Source: Ochromonadaceae sp. CCMP2298 | Taxonomy: Eukaryota; Sar; Synurophyceae; Ochromonadales; Ochromonadaceae | Direction of reading: 5' to 3' | Assembly: GCA_026770595.1 (NCBI GenBank) | Contig: MU634200.1 | Span: 1 to 14,542 of the forward strand | Length of the DNA stretch: 14,542 nt | Part shown: positions 1 to 7,957 of the stretch, piece by piece | Numbering within the stretch: the first letter of the stretch is position 1 | How the letters are laid out: each line of letters starts with the position of its first letter | Notes under the pieces: generated by a model | What the model was told of the DNA's origin: nothing | The model's input: the letters and a program-made list of their open reading frames with translations, nothing else | Databases searched by the model: none | Program-made: the position numbers and the translations under genes

Positions 1-329
1 AATATGTGCGAGTGTACGTACAGTACGATAGTACGTACTGTGCTATTGTACGTACTGTACTTATGAGTGGTGAAACTGCTGGCAGATTCAATAGAAGGCT
101 TTTGATTTTGAAAAAAAAGGGCTGCTCGCATCACAAACGCGTGCGGTGCGATCTGTTGCAGAATCATCAGTTCTACGCATCATTTCTCAGATCTTGCAAC
201 CTTCAGCGGAATACGCGGCACTGTCGGCTCTTGCTTTATCTCACGACGGGAGCGGTTTCTCTCTTCAGCGAATCGGATCGCCGCACTGGTACAGCCACCT
301 TGAATCTGCTACGGGGCTCAAAACTTTAA
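1..329. other. 5' flank of the DDT/WHIM gene, no gene seen
   Basis: No convincing coding region is visible here. Frames that stay open lack recognisable motifs, and the frame of the downstream start codon is closed by a TAA directly before the ATG at 330. The left end holds the 17-bp minisatellite described separately. The rest is mixed sequence with a short A-run near 110-118. It presumably holds the promoter and 5' UTR of the gene starting at 330, but I recognise no TATA box or initiator. Confidence 0.6.
14..64. repeat. Three tandem 17-bp units, each starting with GTACGTAC
   Basis: GTACGTAC begins at 14, 31 and 48, exactly 17 bp apart. The units are GTACGTACAGTACGATA, GTACGTACTGTGCTATT and GTACGTACTGTACTTAT. 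GTACGTAC is itself an 8-bp palindrome, so the array contains evenly spaced two-fold symmetric sites. It lies about 270 bp upstream of a start codon. It may be a minisatellite or a cluster of binding sites; the sequence alone does not decide. Confidence 0.85.
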
Positions 330-1031
330 ATGTCCGACCCAGTGTTGTTGCCCGCGAAGATGAAGTCTCCGAGCCAAAGCGTGGCCCTGCGTTCGCCTAT
401 GGAGAAGCACATGGGCTCAGCCTCGAAATCGTCAAGGAAGGAGGGCCAATCTGGTGCTGGCAAAATCACCTTCGCCTCTCCGAGCGCCTCCACGCCATCT
501 AAATCCCTTGGATCCACGTAAGCAGATTCTTTCTCTTAGTATTTCACTTGACCTTTTACTAACGCTTCCCGTCACCCCCATCAGCAGCAAGTCGACACCG
601 CCGAAGGCAGCCGCAGACCCCAAGTCTTCGCAGAAGAAGTCCTCGTCCTCCGTGTCCACAGGCAAAAAGCGCAAAGCACCAGTGCTAAGCAGAGCAGCCT
701 TGGAGAGTACGGTAAGTCCTCTAGTCAGTTGCTCACTCATTCGCAATTTAATCCCGTGTGCTGTTCGTGTCTTTAATAGGAGAGTGAGATCCAGGCGAAG
801 ATCGACAAGCTGCGCAAAGATTCCAAGGCCGTGAAGGCGCGGCTGGCGAGGATCGAAGAGGAAGCTTTCAAGTTCCCAATCAAGGATGAGATGCTCTTAG
901 AGCTGGATGCGAAGCACAAGCCCTCCGCGGATTTGCCTGCGCCTGTGCTTGCGCTGAGCTCGATGCTGGCTGATGACGTGGTGAACGACGCGATCGGCGT
1001 GTGGGATTTCTTGAACACGTTCGGGTGAGTG

Positions 1032-1062
<31 letters not shown>

Positions 1063-4000
1063 TTGTGTTGCTGTGTTATGTCGCGGTGTTGTGTTGCTGT
1101 GTTCGTTGAAGCCTCCTCGTTCATCTATACATCCTCTTACATACTCTCACTCTCACTCAGGAAATCCTTGGCCATCCACCCCGTCGAGTGGGAGGACTTC
1201 ATCGACCTGCTCAAGTTCACCGGCCGCTCCTCTGTAGCGCTCTCTGACATATTCTGCGCCCTGCTGAAGATCATTCTCTCCGACCCTGCCTCTCTCAACA
1301 AGCTCATAGCAGCCCTGCCGCGCAAGGTCAGCTACTCGTACCGCTCCAAAGAAGGGGAGCTGCTCCAAGACGCCACCGGGGAGGTGGACTTTAACGTGAC
1401 TGATCTGCTGCAGCAGGAGGACTTTGACTGCGAGTACAACGGGCTGAGGCTGCTGCCCAAGCTCAAGCCAGACGCAGCGGATGTCTTCAAGTACCAAGCA
1501 GTCCTGAGGTGCATATTCCTGCGCCTGGAGCCGGTCAGACAGCTACGTCGTGCGGTGCTGGACGTTACGAGCGTGGCGCACCACTCGTACCACTCAGAGG
1601 ACCCCTGCGTCGAGCACGGCGACCTAACGGCCCTGGTGAGCCTGGCCTCTGCCTACAAGCGCAGGCGCACGAAGACTCCCGCTGTTCGAGACAGTGAGGG
1701 GGAGGACAGCCCCACAGCGATGGAGATAGCCGCCCCCCACACAGAGCACAAGGAGCTATCTGCATCCTGCATGGCTGCCATAGCCACGCCCAAGCTCACC
1801 AAGGCCTCGAAAAACAAAGGCCCAGGGTTGGACAAGGACGCTATTTTCCAGATTACTGGTGACGTTTCGCAGCCCCTGAGGTTGGTATACGAGGCCGCCA
1901 GCATGCTGGAGAGTGTGGAGCTGCACCAGCTGAAGGCGAAGCACAAGCTGGCCATTTTGAAGATCCTGTGCGACGCCTGCGAGGACACGCAGCGCATCAG
2001 GACGATCCTTGACCGCAACGCAGAGGAGCGCCATGTGCAGATTAGCAACATGAACAGGACATTGAGGGAGGCCAAGGCGAAGGCAAAAGAGGCCTCGATG
2101 GCCAAGAAGGAGGCGGCTTTCCAGGCCTGCAGGAAGGTCAACACGGCTGCTGCGGATGCTGAGGCTGCCCGCGCCTTGACGAAGCCCAAGAAGGGCAAGA
2201 AAGCCGCCCCCCCGCCCAAGGTGAAAGGGAAGGAGGTGGTGAAGGGATCTGCCGGGGGCAAGGACGGACTCGACCCCACTGCGGACCAGCTGGCCAGTAT
2301 GATTGAGGAGATGGTGCTGCTGGAGAAGCTGGGCATCGACGTGGTAGAGGACGTAGTGGAGGACTCATCGGACGATGAGGATGAGGACACCTCGGAGGAC
2401 GAGTTCGAGTACGACTCCAGGGGCAATCTGCTGCAGAAGCGACCCCGCAGAGTGACCTCCACTATGCGTGCCAAGGCTCTGGATCGTAAGCGCTCAAAGG
2501 TCGACAAAAAGCAGCGACAGCAGCAGGTGGAGATAGCGACTGACCGGCTCGATCGCGCACTGGAGTCCAAGTCAGAGAGAGAGCTCAAGGCGGCAGTCAA
2601 GTTCGCCGAGCGCTTCTGCCGCTGGTCTAACGAGGAGGGACTGTCGTTCTGCACTACGTCACTGAAGAAGGCTTACACGGAGTTGAACGAGATCGACGTG
2701 CAGGCTAAGGAGGACAGAGCCACCTCGCAGGCGGAGAAGGCCCAGCAGGAGTACTTTGTACGTACTCTGCCTATCGGCCAGGACCGCCACCGCAGTCAGT
2801 ACTTCTCCTTCGTGGGGGATGATCGCCTGTTTGTGCAGTCGAGGGAGCCTCTATTGCCCGAAGATGTGACTTGTCTGCTGCCTGCCTCGTCGGGACCCGA
2901 TGTGGATCCTGTGCTGAACCGACTGTTCGACAGCCGTCCCAATCGGTACGTACTATTAATTCTTAATTACTGCGCTGTAGAGGAGTGTACACATACCATC
3001 TGCATATACCCTCTACCCCCTCTAGTTACATCTGCACATACCCTCTAGTCGTTACATCTGCATCCCTCTAGCGTACACAACCCTAACGACCCCCCCTAAC
3101 AACCCCCCCATCACAACCCTCCCTCAGCTATCGCTACAAGTGGAGCGTCTTCTGCTCCCCCAACGAGCAGTGGCTTTTGTGGGACGCGCTGGACGAGCGG
3201 GGAGAGAGGGAGTGCGCGCTGAAGGCCGCTATCAAGGCCCGCTTCGACATCGAAGAACCCCCAGTGGTCTACCAGACAACGGGTTCTGAGTACATCGGCC
3301 GCAACGTGCGGAGGGTTTTTGGGAAAAAGGTAAGTGGTCCACCTAACCCCTGATGAGTCCCACCCTAACCCCTTCTCCCCCATCTCTCCTCTCCCCCTTC
3401 TCCCCCATAGAACCCGGTAATGGGTCTGATCGTGGGGTGGCTGCCTGCAACGGACGAGGAGCCTGCCCTGTGGCACGTGCAGCATCTGGATGGAGACGAG
3501 GAGGATATGGATGAGGAGGAGGTGAGGCAGTACCTGATTGTGGAGATGGAGGATTCAGAGGACCAGGTGGTGCAGGTGGACAGGGAGCAGCCTTGGGATG
3601 TCAAGGAGCCATCGGCCAGACTGTCTGGCGTCACCACCATTGAGTCGTCACGCTTGGAGGAGACTGCGGACGACGACGAGGAGGCCGAGTTCGAGGAGGA
3701 GGGGCAGGAGGTACAGAAGATGGGAGGACACGAGGAGCCGAACATCGTACGAGGCCATTCAGGCGTGGCCAGAGGCACCCCCCCGTGGCGAGCCCCTCCG
3801 CTGAACAGCTACCCTGGCCTGGCAGGCCTGAAGTGCGAGGTCACGCGCGCTTTGAGTCTGATGAGCGAGGAGCTCAAAAGGAGGGGCAAGAGCTTCTCCA
3901 GAGAGGGGCGGAAGCTGTGGGAGAACACGTTGAGAGATGCGCAGAGTGCGGCGCAGGTGCGCGGGCCTCTGCAGGAGCTGGAGTCGCTAGCCAGAGACCT

Positions 4001-4724
4001 GCAGGAGGTGGAGGACAAGGCGGATGCAGAGGAGATCCTGAAGGCCAAAAGGGACGAGCGGGATGATATGATCAAGGAGGGGTGGATATTCGAGGTGGGG
4101 AACGAGGGGGGGGGAGAGTACGTGGGCAAATCTGCACGTCGTTTCTTCAAAGGCTACGGGTCCTCAGATGGGGCTATATCGTGCTATCTGCCTCCCACGA
4201 AGAACGACGGCGTCACCTTGTTCCACATGGAGCACAACGATGGCGACTCGGAGGACCTGGACCAGAAAGACATGCTCAAGGCGCTGCGCTGCTTCGCGGA
4301 GAACCTGTTGGAGGACGACGAGGAGGAGGTGTCTGATGATGACTCGGATAGCGACGACGCTGCCGAGGAGAGTGAGGAGTCCTACTACGAGGCACCCAAG
4401 GGAGACGCTGCGACGCTCTGGCCTACCTATGAGATTCGCTCTCGCTGGCTGGACGCTTTGAGTAAGGTGCAGACTGTGGGCGAGGTGGCCTTGGCGCTGC
4501 AGTGCTTCTGCCAGCACGCACAGGCCTTCGGTGTCATGGCCGAGGATCCTCTAGAGGTGGAGAGAAGCCGCGCCCCCCGCAACGCTCGCGTGAGCAGCGG
4601 TACCAGTGCTCGCGTGGGCGGTACCTTGAGGCGCCACATTTCGAGTCCGATGAAAAAGATGGGCACTGGCAGAGAGGGCTTGTCTAGGGCCGCTGCACAA
4701 AGCGTTAGGTCCTATGCGGAGTAA
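330..4724 (+). CDS. DDT/WHIM-domain chromatin-remodelling scaffold with two Tudor-like modules
   Basis: The inferred exons are 330-517, 585-711, 780-1024, 1161-2945, 3128-3329 and 3411-4724. They splice in frame to 1286 residues. The start ATG at 330 directly follows an in-frame TAA. Residues 1-105 are basic, Ser/Lys-rich and disordered. A DDT domain spans about 165-235 (VWDFLNTFG joined across intron 3 to KSLAIHPVEWEDF). A WHIM1-like segment lies near 425-480 (HKLAILKILCDACED), WHIM2 near 722-745 (LPIGQDRHRSQYF), and WHIM3/WSD at 783-815 (ending in LDERGERECAL). Two related modules follow, at about 834-892 and 1081-1140, each with Y-[IV]-G-[KR] then an H-x-DGD-x-ED acidic end, resembling plant-type Tudor modules. 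Between the motifs are coiled Lys/Ala and acidic stretches. A C-terminal segment (near 1180-1220) recalls the tryptophan-containing helix found in BAZ/BPTF relatives. In known families DDT and WHIM motifs contact ISWI-type ATPases and linker DNA, so a nuclear remodeller subunit is likely. I see no PHD finger or bromodomain. Confidence 0.85.
518..584 (+). other. Intron 1 with a NAGNAG acceptor
   Basis: The donor is GTAAGC at 518. The acceptor region reads CATCAGCAGCAAG, giving two possible AG ends (584 and 587). Either choice keeps the frame; use of the first adds one serine. A branch-like TTTACTAAC lies about 15-25 bases upstream. Confidence 0.8.
712..779 (+). other. Intron 2
   Basis: The donor GTAAGT follows ACG, and the acceptor is TTTAATAG at 772-779. 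It is a phase 0 intron joining ...ALEST to ESEIQAK. The frame is open on both sides only if it is removed. Confidence 0.85.
1025..1160 (+). other. Intron 3, splitting the DDT domain
   Basis: The donor GTGAGT follows ...FLNTF, and the acceptor is CTCACTCAG at 1160. Removal joins the two halves of the DDT core (FLNTFG / KSLAIHP). The intron begins with a GTTGCT-type hexamer microsatellite at about 1032-1062, with further imperfect copies to about 1102, and ends in CTCT/CACT-rich sequence. Confidence 0.88.
2946..3127 (+). other. Intron 4 with internal CATCTGCA...CCTCTA repeats
   Basis: The donor is GTACGTACT after ...DSRPNR, and the acceptor is CCTCCCTCAG at 3127. Removal links WHIM2 to WHIM3. 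The intron holds three imperfect copies of a CATCTGCA(N)CCTCTA unit, beginning near 2997, 3029 and 3056, then a C-rich tract. At 182 bp it is the longest intron in this window. Confidence 0.85.
3330..3410 (+). other. Intron 5
   Basis: The donor GTAAGTGG follows ...RRVFGKK, and the acceptor is CCCCCATAG at 3410 after a long C/T tract. It is phase 0 and splits the first Tudor-like module. The second copy of the module has no intron. Confidence 0.88.
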
Positions 4725-5101
4725 GAGTAACGACTTGCACTTTAAACCTATTAAACACTGCGAATTAGCAACGCAATTTTTTGAAGAGTCCCAAAATTAC
4801 AGAAGTCCCAAAATCACTAAATTTCCACCCTTCTCCTGTGCAAGAGTAGCTGTCCCCCCCTGCTGTTCCCGCTGCTACCCCACAAGTAGCTGATCGTGAA
4901 GAGATGTTGTAACTGTGTCATGCTATCCCTGTCACAGCCCGCCTAAAACAGTATAGCCCATTATTAGTATACAAATATATATTTCGCTACAGTGCTGCTC
5001 TACTGTTGCCTTATTGCTCTGCTGGGACTGGAACTGGGACTGGGTCTGTTCTGAACATTGGTGTGTGTCCTGAATGTCCTGAGAATGTCCTGAATGTGCG
5101 C
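4725..5101. other. Convergent intergenic gap with short direct repeats
   Basis: This gap lies between two convergent genes and presumably contains both 3' UTRs. I see no AATAAA. There is a direct repeat of AGTCCCAAAAT near 4787 and 4804. A GGGACTGG-type repeat lies near 5024-5047 and TGTCCTGA/TGTCCTGAATG repeats near 5067-5096. No gene is supported. Confidence 0.6.
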
Positions 5102-6121
5102 TCATATCTGTTCGAACCAGGACTCTCCGATCGTGAGGGTGATAAGATGTCCCAGGCTGTTCCGGGGACCCAGCGCCTGCCATTGCGACAGCTGCGCAGC
5201 AGTGCACGGGCTCATCACGATGGAGACCAGCTTGGACCTGGGCAGAATGGCCTGCACCTCGGGGCAGAGCAGCCACTGTAGTGCGCAGTCCACCGAAGTT
5301 ACACCGAATTCGGGTGTAAGCTGCGTATCCCCAGAGTGGATTTGCAAAAACTGCAGATTGGGTAGGTTGCATAGGGGATTTGACACGCTACTGCCCCCAC
5401 TACTGCCCCCAACCCCCCCACTCTTACACAGAGTCTGGAAGAAGTGACGCCAGGAGTAGGGCGACCAATCTCCGCGGTACATCTTCAGCCTCTGCAGAGA
5501 GGGCAGGTGGATATCAAGGGAAATGCTGTAAAACCCCAGGAAATACAGGTTCAGCTCCTGCAGCGAGGGATGCTGGTGCAAGGAGGCTAGGGCGCTGATC
5601 CTGTTCTTGGAGCCCAGCGTTAGCGACAAGCTGGTCAGGCTCTTGCTCTCTGCAATGGCCTTGACGTAGGAGGGATTCACCTTGAAGTTCTTTCTTGTGT
5701 TGTGCTGGTGGGTGACGTCGCTGCGGAAGTAGGAGAGGCTTTTGCAGCCCTTGAAGAATCTCTTCGCCCCTATCGATGTCGCGTGGTCGCAGCCACTTAG
5801 ATCCAGGCGCTCTAGGAGGGGGAAGCGAGCCGCGAGCAGCTTGCAGGCCTCGTCGTTGAGGAAGTTGCAGTCGCGGAGAGTTAGGCTCGTCACGGCGGAG
5901 GAGTAGTGGCGCAGCCATTGCTTGAGCGTCGGACCGTACTCCCGTGCCGGGTTGTTGTACACAAAGGGTGTTCGTTCGTAGATAATGGCCTGGCATCGAA
6001 GCAGCGTGGCCGACACAGCGTCCCGAAGTTCCTTGCTGGAGCACATAATTGCGGATAGCGTGAACGCGTCGCTAAAAGATAGGACGTGCTGCACGATGCC
6101 GAATGGAAGGGACGTGAGCAT
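5102..6121 (-). CDS. F-box / leucine-rich-repeat protein
   Basis: One open frame encodes 339 residues. The F-box is at the very N-terminus (about residues 2-45: LTSLPFGIVQHVLSFSD, then SSKELRDAVS). It should bind Skp1 in an SCF ubiquitin ligase. After a spacer come leucine-rich repeats, for example VTSLTLRDCNFLNDEACKLL then LLERLDLSGCD, with later units such as LTSLSLTLGS, LQELNLYFLGF, LQRLKMYRG and LQFLQIHSG. These resemble the cysteine-type LRRs of FBXL proteins and would recruit the substrate. A Gly/Ser-rich loop interrupts the array near residues 233-245, encoded by G-rich sequence around 5388-5425. The ATG was chosen because the F-box begins directly after it. Upstream on the coding strand lies a long pyrimidine tract ending TTTGCAG, nine bases before the ATG, so a 5' UTR intron is possible. 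The F-box/LRR class is fairly sure; the substrate is unknown. Confidence 0.82.
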   Translation of the reverse strand: MLTSLPFGIVQHVLSFSDAFTLSAIMCSSKELRDAVSATLLRCQAIIYERTPFVYNNPAREYGPTLKQWLRHYSSAVTSLTLRDCNFLNDEACKLLAARFPLLERLDLSGCDHATSIGAKRFFKGCKSLSYFRSDVTHQHNTRKNFKVNPSYVKAIAESKSLTSLSLTLGSKNRISALASLHQHPSLQELNLYFLGFYSISLDIHLPSLQRLKMYRGDWSPYSWRHFFQTLCKSGGVGGSSGGSSVSNPLCNLPNLQFLQIHSGDTQLTPEFGVTSVDCALQWLLCPEVQAILPRSKLVSIVMSPCTAAQLSQWQALGPRNSLGHLITLTIGESWFEQI

Positions 6122-6147
6122 CGTTCCAGCTGCAAAGTGAACAGAGA

Positions 6148-6232
6148 AGTGAAGAGAAGAGAGATAGATTGAGAAAGAGAGAGTGAGAGAGTGAAGAGAA
6201 GAGAGATAGATTGAGAAAGGGAGAGTGAGAGA
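6148..6232. repeat. Two tandem copies of a 42-bp purine-rich unit
   Basis: The unit starts AGTGAAGAGAAGAGAGATAG at 6148 and again at 6190. The two copies differ by one A/G change. The sequence is almost wholly purine on the plus strand, so it is polypyrimidine on the coding strand of the F-box gene. A 10-bp palindrome, GTACCGGTAC, follows at 6237-6246. Confidence 0.85.
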
Positions 6233-6290
6233 GCCCGTACCGGTACTGTAAGAGAGACCAGTGAGACCAAAAGGCGGAATCCTCCAAGAC

Positions 6291-6722
6291 CTTCCAGCCA
6301 GAGAGTTTCTCCGAGCCGGAGAGTTCGACAGGAGCTGAGGAACCTAGTTTCCTAAGTCCAGTGACCCTCTCATCTGCTCATCAAATTTTGCGTTGAGGGC
6401 AAAATGACCCGAGGAACAGTAAAATTGGCATCTACTGTAGAGTGTCTAGCGATAACAGCGCATTTTTTTTGAAAACCCCAGAATGACCCCAAACAAAAGA
6501 GCGAGAAGTCAGGAAAATCTATTTTGGGGATGGAAGTAAACGCTGGAGAACGAACGAAGCTCTTCCGTCGCTTCCACCACGCGAATAAAGCATGTCGACG
6601 CTGGAGATGTTAAACTCTTCCGTCACTTCAATCAACTGAAAAGATTCGGATTCTCGTCACTTCAATCAACTGAAAAGATTCGGATACTCCTGACATTTTG
6701 CGTTGAAACTCTGGCTGGGAAG
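6291..6722. mobile_element. Possible small inverted-repeat (MITE-like) element
   Basis: The left end reads CTTCCAGCCAGAGAGTTTC (6291-6309). The right end reads GAAACTCTGGCTGGGAAG (6705-6722), which is its reverse complement except for two small indels. The span is 432 bp, carries no coding frame, and contains internal repeats. ATTTTGCGTTGA occurs at 6385 and again at 6695, inside the right end. I see no clear target-site duplication at the flanks, so mobility is only a suggestion. Confidence 0.35.
6621..6686. repeat. 34-bp direct tandem duplication
   Basis: A unit beginning CGTCACTTCAATCAACTGAA starts at 6621 and again at 6655. The copies are nearly identical over 32 bases. Degenerate relatives lie just upstream: CGCTGGAGA occurs at 6541 and 6599, and CTCTTCCGTC at 6560 and 6615. 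The region seems to have grown by stepwise local duplication. Confidence 0.85.
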
Positions 6723-6887
6723 CTCTGGGAACGAAAGCCGCCAGCTTCGTCGCCACACATAGCTGGCACACAAGGCTCCCAGCACACAAACATCAGCTCT
6801 CACCGCGCACACAATTGCGTTCCTACCGTCCTACAGTCCTACAGTCTACAGTCTTCAGTCTTCAGCCTTCTTCCCACGACGAACACG

Positions 6888-7505
6888 ATGCTGGCTATCT
6901 TATGCAGTCTGGCTGTCATGCTGGCCACCTTCTCAGTAGCGTTCGGCTTCCAGCTCATGAGGAAGGACGCACCAACCAATCTCATCAGGAGATCCATGTC
7001 TGATGGGAAGACGAACAACGACCTGATCGATATCCGGAACAGAATGATCACTGAAGTGGTCGACCTACTGGGAAAGGAGGCTGTGCGCGTCTCGGGCGAG
7101 GAGCTGCACGAGCCTAGCCAGCTGATGCTGGCTTTGACTCACAGCATCGTCGAAGACATGCTCAATGGTCAGATCGAGGAAGAGAAGATCAACCCGACGA
7201 TCTACGTATTACTGCACCAATCCAATCAAGATGAGGACAACAGCAGCAGGGTTCTTCTACTGGGAGATTTGCTGCTGTCCAGTGTGGACATCAATGGGAC
7301 CTTCAGCCTTCCAGATGTGGAGTTGGGTAACAGTTCACTCGCCCACAGCAGAACATGTATGATGTCCGTGATCAGATTCGCCCTCCGACTCGTAGTGCCC
7401 CCGGTGTTGTTTCAGTACTCTCCCGGTACCCCCCTGCCTGACCACCTCCGCGAGTCGGCCGCGTTCGTTCACGATCTGATCCACATCCTACTCACCGGTA
7501 AATGA
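6888..7505 (+). CDS. Unrecognised 205-aa protein with probable plastid presequence
   Basis: I do not recognise this family. The protein is 205 residues, starting at an ATG in the context CACGATG. Residues 1-18 are hydrophobic (MLAILCSLAVMLATFSVA), a signal peptide or anchor. They are followed by F19 in the motif SVAFGF, then a basic stretch (LMRKDAP...LIRRSMS). In red-lineage algae with complex plastids a signal peptide ending before F, then a basic Ser/Thr-rich segment, sends proteins into the plastid. The mature part is soluble and mostly alpha-helical in appearance, with DLIDIRNRMITEVVDLLGKE near residues 45-65, a Gln/Asp/Glu/Asn-rich loop near 111-118, and a hydrophobic stretch near 163-175. 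Three N-x-S/T sequons (near 117, 136 and 147) would also suit a secreted or vacuolar protein. The last codons read ACCGGTAAATGA; the GTAAAT could be a splice donor, but I see no continuation. Confidence 0.65.
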   Translation: MLAILCSLAVMLATFSVAFGFQLMRKDAPTNLIRRSMSDGKTNNDLIDIRNRMITEVVDLLGKEAVRVSGEELHEPSQLMLALTHSIVEDMLNGQIEEEKINPTIYVLLHQSNQDEDNSSRVLLLGDLLLSSVDINGTFSLPDVELGNSSLAHSRTCMMSVIRFALRLVVPPVLFQYSPGTPLPDHLRESAAFVHDLIHILLTGK

Positions 7506-7957
7506 ACCCACCACCAACACCAATTTTGACCCACCACTAAATGTTCACAATAATTTTCATCACGTGGGAGACAGAAATGTACCTTAGTACCCACCGCCAT
7601 GCTGGCATACACAAACAATTTTGATACAAGAACTTCATGTCATTACTCATGCTCTATTGCTCGGCTGGAGACATTGGCCCACTCGCAACATCATTCCTAT
7701 TCATCTTTCATTTGTTTGAGTTTAATATCGTTAAATGATTCCGGATTGCATACGAACGAAATTTCAAAATTTACGATAGTACTCCTCTGATTTTTACTAT
7801 TGGTACCTACTATTGGGAGTGTGAACCTCGTCACACTTGTACCTGGAAACTGACAGGTAATAGGTAAAATAACCTTGATCAATACAGATTGGATCAATGG
7901 ACTGTACAATAGGCTATATACACTATTATTCACACGCACTCCGAAGAGTCTATGAGT
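7506..7957. other. Convergent intergenic gap
   Basis: This is the 3' region of both the 205-aa gene and the RAP gene. It is AT-richer than the flanking exons. CCACCAC-type repeats lie near 7508-7520 and 7531-7540. A weak stem (GTGTGA / TCACAC) lies near 7819-7836, with GGTAC / GTACC outside it. A 63-codon open frame near 7599 has no domain and reads like random sequence. No gene is supported. Confidence 0.6.

Larger units (their letters stand above)
6122..6887. other. Divergent intergenic region, repeat-rich
   Basis: This stretch separates the F-box gene (minus) from the 205-aa gene (plus), so it should hold both promoters. It contains a 42-bp tandem duplication, a possible inverted-repeat element and a 34-bp direct duplication, listed separately. 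Just upstream of the plus-strand ATG is a run of related CCTACAGT / TCTTCAGT units (about 6826-6868), which may be 5' UTR. No coding sequence is supported. Confidence 0.65.

Noticed and set aside
6-329. 107-codon open frame at the left edge
   Set aside because: It ends in the TAA just before the real start at 330, shows no domain, and runs through the GTACGTAC minisatellite.
1653-2654. 333-codon open frame on the minus strand, Ser-rich
   Set aside because: It is antisense to exon 4 of the DDT/WHIM gene, whose acidic and Lys-rich codons read as Ser and Phe on the other strand. It has no domain and fits a shadow frame.
5351-5427. Possible intron in the F-box gene (GTAAGAG ... CTGCAG on the minus strand)
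   Set aside because: The 77-bp removal would shift the frame, and the sequence encodes leucine-repeat-like residues (LCNLPNLQFLQIHSG) that continue the domain. A shorter GT-AG pair of 40 bp also breaks the frame.
7495-7505. Splice donor (GGTAAATG) at the end of the 205-aa gene, implying another exon
   Set aside because: The GTAAAT is donor-like, but I found no acceptor followed by a convincing coding stretch before the convergent RAP gene.
7599-7790. 63-codon open frame in the convergent gap
   Set aside because: It lies in AT-rich 3' flank, has no recognisable motif and no splice link to the 205-aa gene.
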